Source of the DNA: Variovorax sp. PAMC28562
GTDB lineage: Bacteria; Pseudomonadota; Gammaproteobacteria; Burkholderiales; Burkholderiaceae_C
Assembly (NCBI RefSeq): GCF_014303735.1
Contig: NZ_CP060296.1
Span: forward strand, 507,501-571,500
Direction of reading: 5' to 3'
DNA length: 64,000 nucleotides
The notes below the pieces were generated by a model, which did no database searches, was not told where the DNA came from, and saw nothing but the letters and a program-made list of their open reading frames with translations. The translations under genes were made by a program, and so were the position numbers. Below, one piece after another: positions 27,776 through 41,374 of this stretch (the first letter of the stretch is position 1; every line of letters begins with the position of its first letter).

Positions 27776-28573
27776 ATGGACCTTCAACTCGAACACCAGC
27801 ACATCCTCATCACCGGCGGCAGCAAAGGCATCGGCCTGGCTTGCGCGCTCGGTTTTCTGCGCGAAGGCGCGCGCGTCAGCCTGGTCTCGCGTGACCAGGC
27901 GAATCTCGACCAGGCCAAGCGCACGCTCGTTGAGCAACTGGCCGACGCCGCCAGCCGCGTGGCGCTGTATGCCGCCGATCTCAAGCTGCCCTCCGAGGCG
28001 ATCGAGGCGCTCGACGCTGCCGAAGGCAACTTCGGCCCGGTCGACGTGTTGGTGAACTCAGCCGGTGCCGCCAAACGCACACCGCCGGATCTGCTCGACG
28101 CCATGGTCTGGCATGAAGCGATGGAAGCGAAGTACTTCACCACCATCCACATGATCGATCCGGTGGTCAAGCGCATGGGCCAGCGAGGTCGTGGCGCCAT
28201 CGTCAACGTCGTCGGCGCCGGCGGCAAGGTCGCGAGCCCCGTGCACATGCCGGGCGGCGCGGCCAACGCGGCGCTCATGCTGGTCAGCGCCGGCATGGCT
28301 GTCGCCTACGCGCCGCGGGGCGTACGCGTGAATGCGGTGAACCCCGGCCTCACGCTCACCACCCGGCTGCAGGAAGGCCTGGCCGTCGACGCCAAGGCAC
28401 AAGGCATCGACATGGACGAGGCGCTGAAGCGCGCCACCGCGCGCTTGCCACTCGGCCGTATCGCCACGCCGGAAGAAATCGCCAACGCGGTGGTGTTTCT
28501 GGCATCGTCGAAAGCCAGCTACATCACCGGGGCGATCCTGGCGATGGACGGCGCCGTGACACCGATGGTGTGA
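27776..28573 (+). CDS. SDR family protein with altered active site
   Basis: A 265-residue Rossmann protein. ILITGGSKGIGLACA gives the cofactor motif (residues 13-20) and VLVNSAG is the family NNAG motif. The catalytic Tyr-x3-Lys is not present: the aligned region IVNVVGAGGKVASPVHMPGG has Gly160 and Asn164 instead, and the Ser position is Gly. The C-terminal ATPEEIANAVVFLAS motif is normal. It may use another mechanism, bind NAD(P) without catalysis, or serve as a scaffold. It is followed 58 bases later by an MDR-type oxidoreductase. Confidence 0.85.
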   Translation: MDLQLEHQHILITGGSKGIGLACALGFLREGARVSLVSRDQANLDQAKRTLVEQLADAASRVALYAADLKLPSEAIEALDAAEGNFGPVDVLVNSAGAAKRTPPDLLDAMVWHEAMEAKYFTTIHMIDPVVKRMGQRGRGAIVNVVGAGGKVASPVHMPGGAANAALMLVSAGMAVAYAPRGVRVNAVNPGLTLTTRLQEGLAVDAKAQGIDMDEALKRATARLPLGRIATPEEIANAVVFLASSKASYITGAILAMDGAVTPMV

Positions 28574-28631
28574 TCCCACAAACAACGACAACAACCGATC
28601 GATACCGATCGAAAGCAAGAGAGAACGATTC

Positions 28632-29642
28632 ATGAAAGCTGTCGGATACCGCCACGCATTGCCCATCGACGATCCTGCGGCGCTCGAAGACTTCGAGCTG
28701 TCCGCGCCCAGCCCCGGCCCGCGCGACCTGCTGGTGCGCGTGAAAGCGATCTCGGTCAACCCGGTCGACACCAAGGTGCGCAAGAACGCCGCACCCGAGC
28801 CCGGCCAGACCAAGGTACTGGGCTGGGATGTGGTCGGCCTCGTCGAGGCGATCGGCGCCGAGGTGAAGAACTTCAAGGTCGGCGACCGCGTGTACTACGC
28901 CGGCTCGATCACGCGGCCGGGGGCCAACAGCGAGCTGCACGCAGTCGACGAGCGCATCGTGGCAAAGGCACCGACGAGCCTGGACGATGCGCAAGCGGCC
29001 GCGCTGCCGTTGACCACGATCACCGCCTACGAACTCCTGTTCGATCGGCTCGGCGTGCCGAAGGGCGGTGGCGCCGGACAGACGCTGCTGATCGTCGGCG
29101 GTGCCGGTGGCGTCGGCTCGATCCTCATTCAGCTGGCCCGTCAGCTCACGCAGTTGAAGGTCATCGCCACCGCGTCGCGCGCGGAGACACGCCAGTGGTG
29201 CCTGGACCTCGGCGCGCATGCGGTCATCGACCATTCCAGGCCGCTTGCAACCGAGCTCAGGGCCGGTGGTTTCGGCGAGGTCGACATGGTCGCCAGCCTC
29301 ACGCAGACGGTGCAGCACTACGCGCAGATCATCGAAAGCCTGAAGCCGCAGGGCAGCATCGCAGTGATCGATGACATGCCGACGCTGGACGCGATGCCGC
29401 TCAAGACCAAGTGCCTGTCACTGCATTGGGAAATGATGTTCGCGCGCTCTCGTTTCGAGACGCCCGACATGGACGAGCAGGGCAAGCTGCTGGCCGAAGT
29501 CGCAGCGCTGGTCGACGCTGGCAAGGTCCGCACGACTGTCAACGCCAATCTCGGCACCATCAACGCGGCCAACTTGAGAAAGGCACATGCGCTGGTCGAG
29601 AGCGGCAGGGCACAGGGGAAGGTCGTGCTGCAGGGGTTCTAG
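28632..29642 (+). CDS. Zinc-type alcohol dehydrogenase-like (MDR) oxidoreductase
   Basis: A 336-residue medium-chain dehydrogenase. The GroES-like N-domain has VKAISVNPVDTKVRKNA and LGWDVVGLVEAIGAEVKNF. The Rossmann part has LLIVGGAGGVGSILIQLARQL with the NADP motif. The zinc ligands of classical ADH are missing, so it resembles quinone oxidoreductase or zinc-type ADH-like proteins that reduce enones. The start ATG follows an AGAGAGAA-like ribosome site. The substrate is unknown. Confidence 0.9.
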   Translation: MKAVGYRHALPIDDPAALEDFELSAPSPGPRDLLVRVKAISVNPVDTKVRKNAAPEPGQTKVLGWDVVGLVEAIGAEVKNFKVGDRVYYAGSITRPGANSELHAVDERIVAKAPTSLDDAQAAALPLTTITAYELLFDRLGVPKGGGAGQTLLIVGGAGGVGSILIQLARQLTQLKVIATASRAETRQWCLDLGAHAVIDHSRPLATELRAGGFGEVDMVASLTQTVQHYAQIIESLKPQGSIAVIDDMPTLDAMPLKTKCLSLHWEMMFARSRFETPDMDEQGKLLAEVAALVDAGKVRTTVNANLGTINAANLRKAHALVESGRAQGKVVLQGF

Positions 29643-29680
29643 CCCAGACGTCTAGCCCGTCTCGGCCCGGCCCGGCGCTC

Positions 29681-31039
29681 TTACCTCGCCTTCGACACCC
29701 GCCAGACAGCGTTACCCACGTCGTCTGCCACCAGCAGCGCACCCGACTTGTCCAGCGCGACGCCGACCGGTCTGCCTTGCGCTTTCTCGTCGGCAGTCAG
29801 AAACCCGGTGAGCACATCGACCGGCGCGCCGCTAGGGCGGCCGCCGATGAAGGGCACGAACACCACTTTGTAGCCCGACAGCGGCTTGCGGTTCCACGAG
29901 CCGTGCTCGCCGATGAACACGCCATTGGCGAAGTCGCCCGGCATGCCACGCGCGTTGGAGAAGGTCATGCCGAGCGGCGCCACGTGGGAACCGAGTGCGA
30001 AATCGGGCGGGATCGCCTTGGCCACCATGTCGGGCCGCTGCGGCGAGACGCGCACATCGACATGGCCCCCGTAGTAGCTCCACGGCCATCCATAGAAAGC
30101 GCCGTCCTTGACGGAGGTGAGATAGTCGGGAACCAGGTCGCTGCCGATCTCGTCGCGCTCGTTGACCACGGTCCAAAGCACCTGGGTGTCGGGCTCGAAA
30201 CCCAAGCCGTTCGGATTGCGCAGGCCGCTCGCGAAGAGTCGCTTGGCGCCGCTCTTGACGTCGACTTCCCAGATGGCGGCTCGGCCTTCTTCAGCCGGTA
30301 TGCCGTTCTCGCCGATGTTGCTGTTGGAGCCGACCGTCACATAGAGCTTGGTGCCGTCGCGGTTGGCGATGACGTTCTTGGTCCAGTGGTGGTTGATGCC
30401 AGCCGGCAGGTCGGTCACCAGCGTGGGCGCTGCGGTGATCTTGGTCTGGCCTTCGGTGTAGGGCACCTTTACCAGCGCATCGGCGTTGGCGATGAAGAGT
30501 TCGTTGCCGACCAGCACCATGCCGTAGGGCGAAGTCAGGTTCTGCAGGAAGATTTCCTTGACCTCCGCCACACCGTCGTTGTTAGTGTCACGCAGCAGCG
30601 TAATGCGGTTGGCACTGGGCGTGCCGGCGCCGGCACGCTTCATGACCATGCCCATGATCTTTTGCCTGATCTGCGCGAAGAGGCCGTCGCCACCGTCCTT
30701 GGGCTCGTTCGGCTTCGGGGGCTTGTTGCTTTCGGCCACCAGCACGTCGCCGTTCGGCAGCACGTAGACCCAGCGCGGATGGTCGAGCCCGCGCGCCAGG
30801 GCCGTCACCGCGAACCCGCTGGCGGGCGTCGGCCCGGCGGTGTCGGTCCAGCCGACGGCGGGTGCGATGTTGACGGTGGGAATCAGCGTCGGGTTGGGGG
30901 CGGCCAGCTGGGGTGTGGGGCCGGTCGTGCGTTCGGGCGGCAGCTTGGCGGTTTCACTGCAAGCGGCGAGCAGCACTGCACTGGCGACAGCCATGACGGT
31001 CAGCACCCCGGCGGGCCGGCGCGTCGTAAATCGGTTCAT
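29681..31039 (-). CDS. Glucose/sorbosone dehydrogenase-family lipoprotein
   Basis: A 452-residue exported protein with lipobox LLAAC at residue 20-25. The rest is a beta-propeller of the GSDH family, with repeated strands such as [21 protein letters not shown] and [16 protein letters not shown]. Relatives oxidise sugars, some with PQQ as cofactor, and many are annotated as sorbosone dehydrogenase. The reading frame is open further upstream, but the ATG at 31039 gives the clear lipoprotein signal. It is convergent with the MDR gene. Confidence 0.83.
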   Translation of the reverse strand: MNRFTTRRPAGVLTVMAVASAVLLAACSETAKLPPERTTGPTPQLAAPNPTLIPTVNIAPAVGWTDTAGPTPASGFAVTALARGLDHPRWVYVLPNGDVLVAESNKPPKPNEPKDGGDGLFAQIRQKIMGMVMKRAGAGTPSANRITLLRDTNNDGVAEVKEIFLQNLTSPYGMVLVGNELFIANADALVKVPYTEGQTKITAAPTLVTDLPAGINHHWTKNVIANRDGTKLYVTVGSNSNIGENGIPAEEGRAAIWEVDVKSGAKRLFASGLRNPNGLGFEPDTQVLWTVVNERDEIGSDLVPDYLTSVKDGAFYGWPWSYYGGHVDVRVSPQRPDMVAKAIPPDFALGSHVAPLGMTFSNARGMPGDFANGVFIGEHGSWNRKPLSGYKVVFVPFIGGRPSGAPVDVLTGFLTADEKAQGRPVGVALDKSGALLVADDVGNAVWRVSKAR

Positions 31040-31166
31040 TCGGAATTCTCCTTGCACGTCGATCGGACGTCCCAACAGCTTGCTCCACTGGCAGGCGAAC
31101 GCTGTCGGCGACAGGCGCTTTCTGCCGTGAGCGCCCCCCTTTGGCGCATCGCCGCTACCATGCCGC

Positions 31167-31985
31167 ATGACCGAAGACCTGTTCCGCACCGACGCCTACC
31201 TGCGCGAATGCGAAGCCCATATCGTGCGCGTCGACGATGCGGGCATCGTGCTTGACCGCACCGTGTTTTATCCGCTGGGCGGCGGTCAGGCCGGGGACAG
31301 CGGCGTTTTGACGCTGGCCGACGGGCGCGAAATCGTCATCGTCGACACCCGCAAGGCGAAAGATGCCGACGGCAAGCCGACCGCCGAGATCGTTCATTTG
31401 CCGGCGCCCAATCAGGCTGACGATGCCGTTTTGCTCGCCACGCTGCAGCCGGGCGATCGCGTCATGGCTCGCATCGACTGGGAACGCCGCCATCGACTCA
31501 TGCGCTTTCACACCGCCACCCATCTGCTGTGCCATCTGGTGCCGCAACCGGTCAACGGCTGCTCGATCACGCCCGACTACGCGCGGCTCGACTTTCATAT
31601 GACCGAGCCGCTCGACAAGGACGCGCTGACCGCCGGCCTCGCACGGCTCGTGGCCGCAGCGCATCCGCTGGCGGTGGGCGCCATCACGGATGCCGAGCTC
31701 GATGCCAACCCGGCGCTGATCAAGAGCATGAGCGTGCAGCCGCCGCGTGGCAGCGGCACAGTGCGCACGATCCGCATCGGGCGCACTGGCAACGGCGAGG
31801 AGGAAAGCGAGCAGATCGACTTCCAGCCCTGCGGCGGCACGCATGTTGCAAACACGTCGGAGATCGGCGCCGTGGTGGTGACGAAGATAGAGAAGAAAAG
31901 CGCTAACAGCCGACGGGTCGTCCTCGGTTGGGCCGCGCCGACCGGAACTAACCCGATCACTCCCCGCTCCGACACTCCGGCATGA
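31167..31985 (+). CDS. AlaX-like alanyl-tRNA editing protein
   Basis: A 272-residue protein with the AlaRS editing-domain motifs. [13 protein letters not shown] gives the Gly-rich start, [10 protein letters not shown] the HxxxH zinc ligands, and [16 protein letters not shown] the CGGTH motif with the third zinc ligand. Such stand-alone editing proteins deacylate Ser-tRNA(Ala) or Gly-tRNA(Ala) in the cytosol. The C-terminal 25 residues are Pro/Thr-rich and probably disordered. Its stop overlaps the start of the DsbD-like gene (31982-31985), an unusual pairing of a tRNA editor with an envelope protein. Confidence 0.9.
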   Translation: MTEDLFRTDAYLRECEAHIVRVDDAGIVLDRTVFYPLGGGQAGDSGVLTLADGREIVIVDTRKAKDADGKPTAEIVHLPAPNQADDAVLLATLQPGDRVMARIDWERRHRLMRFHTATHLLCHLVPQPVNGCSITPDYARLDFHMTEPLDKDALTAGLARLVAAAHPLAVGAITDAELDANPALIKSMSVQPPRGSGTVRTIRIGRTGNGEEESEQIDFQPCGGTHVANTSEIGAVVVTKIEKKSANSRRVVLGWAAPTGTNPITPRSDTPA

Positions 31986-34264
31986 ACCCCTCCCCATCGC
32001 TTCTCCCCGCTCGACCGACGTCCGGCGTGAGGGGACTGTCCCGGACGTTGTCCAGTGACGCGTCCAAAGCGGCACGCATCAGCGCTACGGCGGCTCTCGT
32101 TTCCGTCGCAGCGTTGCTGTCGCTCAGCTTTCCGGCCCACGCCCAGTTGTCGCCCAAGACCAGCGCGGTCGTCACCACCTCGCACGTGCGCGCCGAACTC
32201 ATCGCCTATGCGCCCGATGGCGTGGCGCCTGGCGCCCCAGTATGGGTCGGCCTCCAGATCGCCCACCAGCCGGAATGGCACACCTACTGGAAGAACGCTG
32301 GCGATTCCGGCTTGCCAACCGAGTTGGCGCTGACGCTGCCACCCGGCATCACCGCGGGCGACATTGCCTGGCCGGTGCCCGAAAAGATCGCGGTCGGGAC
32401 GCTGGCCAACTACGGCTATGAAGGCACGGTGGTGTTGCCGGTGCCGCTCACGGTCGCGCCCGACTTCAAGCCCGCCACCTCGCTGACTGGCAGCCCCGAC
32501 ATCGACATCCGGCTCAAGGCGTCGTGGCTGGTGTGCCGGCAGGAATGCATTCCCGAGCAGGGCGATTTTTCTCTCAAACTTCCGGTTCAGGGCTCGACCG
32601 CGCTCGACAAAGCCGGCTTCGACGCGGCGCTGGCAGCGCAGCCGGTCTCGCTCGCCCGGCCCGGCACGATCGAGGTGCAGGGCAAGACGCTCAAGGTGCG
32701 CCTCGACGGCCTGCCCGCCGCGGTGCAGGGCAAGACGCTCGGCTTCTTCCCCGAAACCGGCGACGTGATCCATACCGCGGCGATTCCGGGCAAGGACTGG
32801 ACGCAGGCGTGGGACGGCGCGGCGTGGACCGCCACCATCCCGTTGGCCGACCAGCGCAGCGCCCGCCCGACCGTCATGCCGGTGGTGGTGACACTGGCAG
32901 TGTCGGACCGGCAGCCCGGCCAGCCCATCGCATGGCGTGCCGAAGCGCCTGTCTCCGGCATCTGGCCGACCTCCGCACCGCGCGCTGAAGTCTCGCCGGC
33001 CCTGCAATCCGCGCTGGCTGCCAACGCGGCTGCGGTACCGGCTGCGGCCCCGAACTCAGCCACTGCTGGCAGCTTCATCGCCGCCCTCTTCGGTGCCTTC
33101 ATCGGCGGCCTGCTGCTCAACCTGATGCCGTGCGTGTTCCCCGTGCTGGCGATCAAGGTGCTGGGTTTCGCACGCCAGGCTGGCGACAAGCGCGGCCACC
33201 GCAGCGCCGGCGTCGCCTACACGGCCGGCGTGATGTTGTCGTTCCTGGCGCTGGGCGGTGCGATGCTGATGTTTCGTGCCGCCGGCGAACAAATGGGTTG
33301 GGGCTTTCAATTGCAGTCGCCGGTGGTCGTTGCGGTGCTGGCCGGCCTCTTCACGATGATCGGGCTCAACCTGGTCGGCGTGTTCCAGTTCGGCATCCTG
33401 GTGCCGCATTCGCTGTGCGCCGCGCAGGTCAAACACCCGGTCGCCAACGACTTCTTGTCGGGCATCCTGGCCGTCGTCATCGCCTCGCCCTGCACGGCGC
33501 CTTTCATGGGCGCCTCGCTCGGCTTCGCCATCGCGCTGCCGGCTGCGCAGGCGCTGATGCTGTTTGCCGCACTCGGCTTCGGGCTGGCCTTGCCGTACCT
33601 GGCAGCGGGCTTCATTCCAGCGGTCGCACGGCTGCTGCCAAAGCCGGGCGCCTGGATGGAAACACTGCGGCATGTCATGGCGTTTCCGATGTTCGCCACC
33701 GTCGCCTGGCTGGTCTGGGTGCTCGGCCAGCAAAGCGGCATCGACGGTGCTGGCGCGTTGCTCGGGCTGCTGGTGTGCCTCTCTGCCCTCGCCTGGTCGT
33801 TCACGCTGCGCGGCCGCACTCGCATGCTCGTCTCGGGCTTGCTGGTGGTGTGCAGCGCGGCGGTGGTGGTCGCCATCGGCGGCAACATCGTGCGCACGGT
33901 CGAACCGGCGGTCGCTGCGAGTGGCGCGCGCTGGCAACCGTGGTCGGCGGCGCGCGTGGCCGAACTCAATGCCGAAGGCCGGCCGGTGTTCGTCGACTTC
34001 ACTGCGGCGTGGTGCGTCACCTGTCAGTACAACAAGAAGGCGACCTTGAACAACGCCGCGGTGCTGGCTGATTTCGAGGCGCGCAACGTGGCGCTGCTGC
34101 GCGCCGACTGGACCCGCCAGGACCCGACGATCACCGCCGCCCTGACGGCGCTGGGCCGCAGCGGCGTGCCGGTCTATGTGCTGCACGTTGCAGGGAAAGC
34201 GCCGGTCGTCATGACAGAAATCCTCAGCGCAGAAGAGGTCCGGGCAGCGCTCGCGGCGCTGTAA
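31982..34264 (+). CDS. DsbD-like thiol:disulfide interchange protein
   Basis: A 760-residue membrane protein. After a signal peptide (ending near AHAQ), an extracytoplasmic domain follows, about residues 60-350 with WLVCRQECIPEQGDF. The central region has about eight membrane helices, including LMPCVFPVLAIKVL and ASPCTAPFMGAS with the paired Cys of the DsbD core. The C-terminal thioredoxin domain has FVDFTAAWCVTCQYNKKATL. This is the DsbD/ScsB architecture, which moves electrons from cytosolic thioredoxin to periplasmic partners. The likely partner is the redoxin gene 90 bases downstream. The start overlaps the AlaX stop. Confidence 0.92.
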   Translation: MNPSPSLLPARPTSGVRGLSRTLSSDASKAARISATAALVSVAALLSLSFPAHAQLSPKTSAVVTTSHVRAELIAYAPDGVAPGAPVWVGLQIAHQPEWHTYWKNAGDSGLPTELALTLPPGITAGDIAWPVPEKIAVGTLANYGYEGTVVLPVPLTVAPDFKPATSLTGSPDIDIRLKASWLVCRQECIPEQGDFSLKLPVQGSTALDKAGFDAALAAQPVSLARPGTIEVQGKTLKVRLDGLPAAVQGKTLGFFPETGDVIHTAAIPGKDWTQAWDGAAWTATIPLADQRSARPTVMPVVVTLAVSDRQPGQPIAWRAEAPVSGIWPTSAPRAEVSPALQSALAANAAAVPAAAPNSATAGSFIAALFGAFIGGLLLNLMPCVFPVLAIKVLGFARQAGDKRGHRSAGVAYTAGVMLSFLALGGAMLMFRAAGEQMGWGFQLQSPVVVAVLAGLFTMIGLNLVGVFQFGILVPHSLCAAQVKHPVANDFLSGILAVVIASPCTAPFMGASLGFAIALPAAQALMLFAALGFGLALPYLAAGFIPAVARLLPKPGAWMETLRHVMAFPMFATVAWLVWVLGQQSGIDGAGALLGLLVCLSALAWSFTLRGRTRMLVSGLLVVCSAAVVVAIGGNIVRTVEPAVAASGARWQPWSAARVAELNAEGRPVFVDFTAAWCVTCQYNKKATLNNAAVLADFEARNVALLRADWTRQDPTITAALTALGRSGVPVYVLHVAGKAPVVMTEILSAEEVRAALAAL

Positions 34265-34354
34265 GACTCGGGCGGCTACGGGTTGTCACACCGGCGTTAG
34301 AAAAGCGGCCTAAGCTGTCGTCAGTGTTAGATTTTTCACTGTCAGGAGTCCAAG

Positions 34355-35104
34355 TTGGCCCAGCCATCTCCTTCCCAAACTGAATCCAGCGAATCCCGCG
34401 GATCAGCGACGCCCTCGTCTTCTCCATCCCGCACCCGCCGTGTCGCGCAGACCGCGCGCAACGCCCGTGCCGCCCTCGATCGCGCCTCGCGCCGCGCCGT
34501 CATGGCGGCGGCTGTGGCGCTTGGCGCCACCTTCTTGGTGGGCACCACCGCCTTCGCAGCGCCGTCCGTCGGCCAACAGGCGCCCGACTTCATCGCCGTC
34601 GACACCCGCGGCCAGCAGCACAAGCTGTCTGACTTCGCCGGCAAGTTCGTGGTGCTCGAATGGACCAACCCTGGCTGCCCTTTCGTTCGCAAGCACTACG
34701 GCAGCGGCAACATGGCCGCCACCCAAAAGTCCGCAACGTCCAAGGGCGTGGTCTGGCTGTCCATCAGCTCGACCGAACGCGCCGCCAGCGACTACCTGAA
34801 GCCGGCCGCGCTCGACAGCTGGATGAAAGAGCACGGTGCCGCGCCGAGCGCTGTGCTGATGGACGAAGACGGTGCCATCGGCCAGGCTTACGGTGCGCGC
34901 ACCACGCCACATATCTCCATCGTCGATCCCACGGGGATGCTGGTCTACGCGGGCGCCATCGACAGCATCGCATCGTCTCGGCCCGATGACGTCGAGACCG
35001 CGACCAACTACGTGAACCAAGCGTTGGGCGAAGCCTTCGGCGGCAAGCCGATTTCGGCTGCAACGACGCGCGCCTACGGGAACTCGGTCCGGTACAAGGC
35101 CTAG
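34355..35104 (+). CDS. Redoxin/thioredoxin-fold secreted protein with TTG start
   Basis: A 249-residue protein whose best start is TTG at 34355: AGGAG sits 6 bases upstream and no other start has such a site. The N-terminus is long and Ser/Arg-rich, followed by a hydrophobic signal (MAAAVALGATFLVG). The redoxin domain begins VGQQAPDFIAVDTRGQQHKL and has TNPGCPFVRKHY with a single Cys at the active site. Single-Cys members reduce or sense peroxides or bind partners. It follows the DsbD-like gene and is a plausible client of it. Confidence 0.8.
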   Translation: MAQPSPSQTESSESRGSATPSSSPSRTRRVAQTARNARAALDRASRRAVMAAAVALGATFLVGTTAFAAPSVGQQAPDFIAVDTRGQQHKLSDFAGKFVVLEWTNPGCPFVRKHYGSGNMAATQKSATSKGVVWLSISSTERAASDYLKPAALDSWMKEHGAAPSAVLMDEDGAIGQAYGARTTPHISIVDPTGMLVYAGAIDSIASSRPDDVETATNYVNQALGEAFGGKPISAATTRAYGNSVRYKA

Positions 35105-35218
35105 CCGGTCCAGGCCTGAACGCAGGCGTGGACCAAAGCTGACCAATAGAGTCAGCCTCCGGTCAAGTGCGGTGAGCTAGCTTCGCGAGTTGCCCGCCAA
35201 CGACGTGAGACGCTGACC

Positions 35219-36517
35219 ATGACCCCAGGGACGACTTCCATCGCCTCCTCCTCGAAATTCGCCACCGTCCTGCGCGTGACCGGCGGTAATTTCATGGAGA
35301 TGTTCGACTTCTTTCTGTTCGGCTTCTACGCCACGCAGATCTCGAAGGCGTTCTTTCCGACCGGCAACGAGTTCGCATCCTTGATGCTGACTTTCATGAC
35401 CTTCGGCGCGGGCTTTCTGATGCGCCCGCTCGGGGCCATTTTTCTCGGCGCCTACGTCGACCGGGTCGGACGGCGCAAGGGCCTGATCGTCACGCTGGCG
35501 CTGATGGCGGTCGGCACCCTGCTCATCGCCTGCGTGCCGGGCTACGCGACCATCGGCCTGGCGGCGCCCGTTTTGGTGCTGATCGGCCGCTTGCTGCAAG
35601 GCTTTTCGGCCGGCGTGGAGTTGGGCGGCGTGTCGGTGTATCTGTCTGAAATGGCGACGCCTGGCCACAAGGGCTTTTACGTGGCGTGGCAATCGGCCAG
35701 CCAGCAGGTGGCGATCGTCGTCGCGGCGGCGCTGGGCTACTGGCTCAACGTGACCTTCACTCAGGTCGAAGTCACCGACTTCTACTGGCGCATTCCGTTT
35801 TTCGTCGGTTGCCTGATCGTGCCGGTGCTGTTTTTCCTGCGCCGCTCGCTGCAGGAAACCGAAGAGTTCATGGCGCGCAAGCACCGGCCGGATGCGAGGG
35901 AAATTTTCCAGTCGATGGTCGCCAACTGGCGCCTGGTGGTCGCCGGAATGATGCTGGTGTCGATGACGACGGTGAGCTTCTATCTCATCACCGTGTACAC
36001 GCCGACCTTTGGCAAGGCGGTGCTGCACCTGAGCACGACCGATGCGCTGATCGTCACGCTGTGCGTGGCGATTTCGAACTTCATCTGGTTGCCGGTGATG
36101 GGCGCAGTGTCGGACCGCGTGGGCCGCAAGCCGCTGCTGATCATCTTCACGGTGCTGGCGATCTTCACCGCGTACCCCTCGCTGAAATGGCTGGTCGGTT
36201 CGCCAAGCTTTATTCACATGCTCGAAGTCGAACTGTGGCTGTCGTTCCTGTACGCCAGCTACAACGGTGCGATGGTGGTGGCGCTCACCGAGGTGATGCC
36301 GGTCAACGTGCGCACCGCCGGCTTCTCGCTGGCATACAGCCTGGCGACGGCCATCTTTGGCGGCTTCACGCCGGCCATCGCGACCGGTCTGATCGAGATG
36401 ACGGGCGACAAGGGCGCTCCCGGTTTGTGGATGACGGCGGCTGCGATGTGCGGGCTGATCGCCACGCTGGTGCTGTACCGGCGGCAAGCGCCGCGGCCTT
36501 ACGGCGTGCCGGCCTGA
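35219..36517 (+). CDS. MFS transporter, citrate/tricarballylate type
   Basis: A 432-residue protein with 12 predicted helices. [19 protein letters not shown] and [20 protein letters not shown] are signatures of the metabolite:H+ symporter family (CitA/TcuC-like). DRVGRRKGL and DRVGRRKPL are the two MFS loop motifs. The likely substrate is citrate or a related tricarboxylate taken up with protons. It is convergent with the OYE-family gene. The ATG follows sequence with a weak ribosome site. Confidence 0.9.
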   Translation: MTPGTTSIASSSKFATVLRVTGGNFMEMFDFFLFGFYATQISKAFFPTGNEFASLMLTFMTFGAGFLMRPLGAIFLGAYVDRVGRRKGLIVTLALMAVGTLLIACVPGYATIGLAAPVLVLIGRLLQGFSAGVELGGVSVYLSEMATPGHKGFYVAWQSASQQVAIVVAAALGYWLNVTFTQVEVTDFYWRIPFFVGCLIVPVLFFLRRSLQETEEFMARKHRPDAREIFQSMVANWRLVVAGMMLVSMTTVSFYLITVYTPTFGKAVLHLSTTDALIVTLCVAISNFIWLPVMGAVSDRVGRKPLLIIFTVLAIFTAYPSLKWLVGSPSFIHMLEVELWLSFLYASYNGAMVVALTEVMPVNVRTAGFSLAYSLATAIFGGFTPAIATGLIEMTGDKGAPGLWMTAAAMCGLIATLVLYRRQAPRPYGVPA

Positions 36518-36530
36518 GCTGAAGCCCGCG

Positions 36531-37646
36531 TCAACGCGCGCCGAACGCGGTCTTGCCGAATACGGCCTGATGCTCGCGCGGCGGCGCGCGCCAATACGGC
36601 GGCGGCGCTTCGACGGTCGCACCCAGTTCTGCCGCGGCATGCCAACCCCAGCGCGGGTCGTACAGCATCGCTCTGGCGAGCGCGACGAAGTCGGCCTGCC
36701 CGCTGGCAATCAAGTCCTCGGCTTGACGCGCTTCGGTGATCAGGCCGACAGCCATGGTCGTCACGCCCGCGGCGTCTTTGACCGCCTTGGCGAAAGGCAC
36801 CTGGTAACCGGGACCAACGGTGATTTTCTGCAGTGGCGAGATGCCGCCCGAGGAGACGTCGATCCAGTCGACGCCGCGCGTCTTCAGCTCCTTGGCGAAC
36901 GCAATGGTCTGCCCGATGTCCCATCCGCCTTCGACCCAATCGGTCGCGGAAACTTTCAGCCCGACCGGCTTGTCGGCGGGGAAAGCGGCACGGACCGCGT
37001 CGAACACTTCGAGCGGAAAGCGCATCCGGTTCTCGAGCGACCCGCCGTATTCGTCGTTGCGCTGGTTGCTAATGGGCGACAAGAACTGGTGCAGCAAATA
37101 GCCGTGCGCGCCGTGAATTTCCAGGCCGTCGATGCCGAGCCGCGCTGCACGCTTCGCCGTAGCGACGAAGGCATCGCGCACGCGCTGCAAGCCGAAGGCA
37201 TCCAGCGCCAGTGATGCCGCTTCGCCTGCTTTCTGCGGCACGGCCGACGGCGCGTGCGGCACCCAACCGTCCGGCGCGTCGGCTGGAATAAGTTGCCCGC
37301 CATCCCACGGCACGTGGCTCGATGCCTTGCGGCCAGCATGGGCGATTTGCATCACGACAGCCGTGTTCGAAACCTGTCGGATGGCGGCCAGCATGGGCAC
37401 CAGTGCCGCTTCGGTGACGTCGTCCCACAGGCCGAGGTCACCCGGTGTGATGCGGCCGAGTGCCTCCACGGCAGTCGCTTCGATGATCAGCATGCCCGCC
37501 CCCGACAAGGCGAGGCCGCCGAGATGAATGAGATGCCATGCATTGGCTTGCCCGTCGGTCGCGGAGTACTGGCACATGGGAGAGACGACGATGCGATTGG
37601 GCACCGTGAGATCACGCAAGGTGAAAGGCGAAAAAAGGGCACTCAC
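36531..37646 (-). CDS. NADH:flavin oxidoreductase, OYE/YqjM family
   Basis: A 371-residue FMN TIM-barrel enzyme. It starts at GTG 37646 with SALFSPFTLRDLTVPNRIVVSPMCQYSA; GGAG lies upstream of this GTG and the start matches YqjM relatives. Key residues are MCQYSA for flavin redox tuning, QIAHAGRKA, DGLEIHGAHGYLLHQF with the catalytic His pair, NDEYGGSLENR, and GLITEARQAEDL. It reduces activated alkenes with NAD(P)H in the cytosol. It is convergent with the MFS gene and divergent from hemE. Confidence 0.9.
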   Translation of the reverse strand: MSALFSPFTLRDLTVPNRIVVSPMCQYSATDGQANAWHLIHLGGLALSGAGMLIIEATAVEALGRITPGDLGLWDDVTEAALVPMLAAIRQVSNTAVVMQIAHAGRKASSHVPWDGGQLIPADAPDGWVPHAPSAVPQKAGEAASLALDAFGLQRVRDAFVATAKRAARLGIDGLEIHGAHGYLLHQFLSPISNQRNDEYGGSLENRMRFPLEVFDAVRAAFPADKPVGLKVSATDWVEGGWDIGQTIAFAKELKTRGVDWIDVSSGGISPLQKITVGPGYQVPFAKAVKDAAGVTTMAVGLITEARQAEDLIASGQADFVALARAMLYDPRWGWHAAAELGATVEAPPPYWRAPPREHQAVFGKTAFGAR

Positions 37647-37737
37647 GAGCAAACTCCGGTAGGGGGGCGTTTCAAGCATGCCAACAATGCGGCCCCTCGA
37701 CGCACCCGCCCTCAAAAGCCCCTGCGACAATCCCACG

Positions 37738-38877
<1,140 letters not shown>

Positions 38878-39234
38878 GCGGCTGTAAGGCCGACCAAGCC
38901 AGTTCACGTTTGTCAACCCTTAAAAACCACGAGCGCCGATTGACTTATGCACAAAAGTCTTGCTGCGGTGCGCAAAAACAGCATGCGTGAAGTATTCCCT
39001 GCTACCAAAGCGATAGCGCTCCTAAGTCATTGATTTATATGGATTTCCAGATTTGCTTTTTTTGTGGGCATTCCAGCGAAGCCCTTGATTTGCGGGGCTC
39101 TGCGACGTCTCAGGCAAGGATATCAACAAAGTTATCCACACAAACTCTGGATGATCTGCAAAGGGCAAGGAAATCAACGACTTAACCCGTCTTGTTCAAC
39201 TTCGCTTTAAGAAACACGCGTACCGGAGGCGGCC
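38878..39234. other. hemE-priA intergenic region, AT-rich, with two DnaA-box-like sites
   Basis: This 357-base gap has no gene. It holds TTATGCACA (38945-38953) and TTATCCACA (39132-39140), both matching the TTATNCACA DnaA-box pattern on the plus strand. An imperfect inverted repeat, GCTAC (39001-39005) with ATAGC (39013-39017), lies between them. It probably contains the priA promoter. Whether DnaA binds is inferred. Confidence 0.55.
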
Positions 39235-41364
<2,130 letters not shown>

Positions 41365-41374
41365 CGGGTTCGGA

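Noticed and set aside
38878-39234. Possible replication origin from DnaA-box-like sites
   Set aside because: Only two sites, and no dnaA, dnaN, parAB or long AT-rich unwinding region is nearby.
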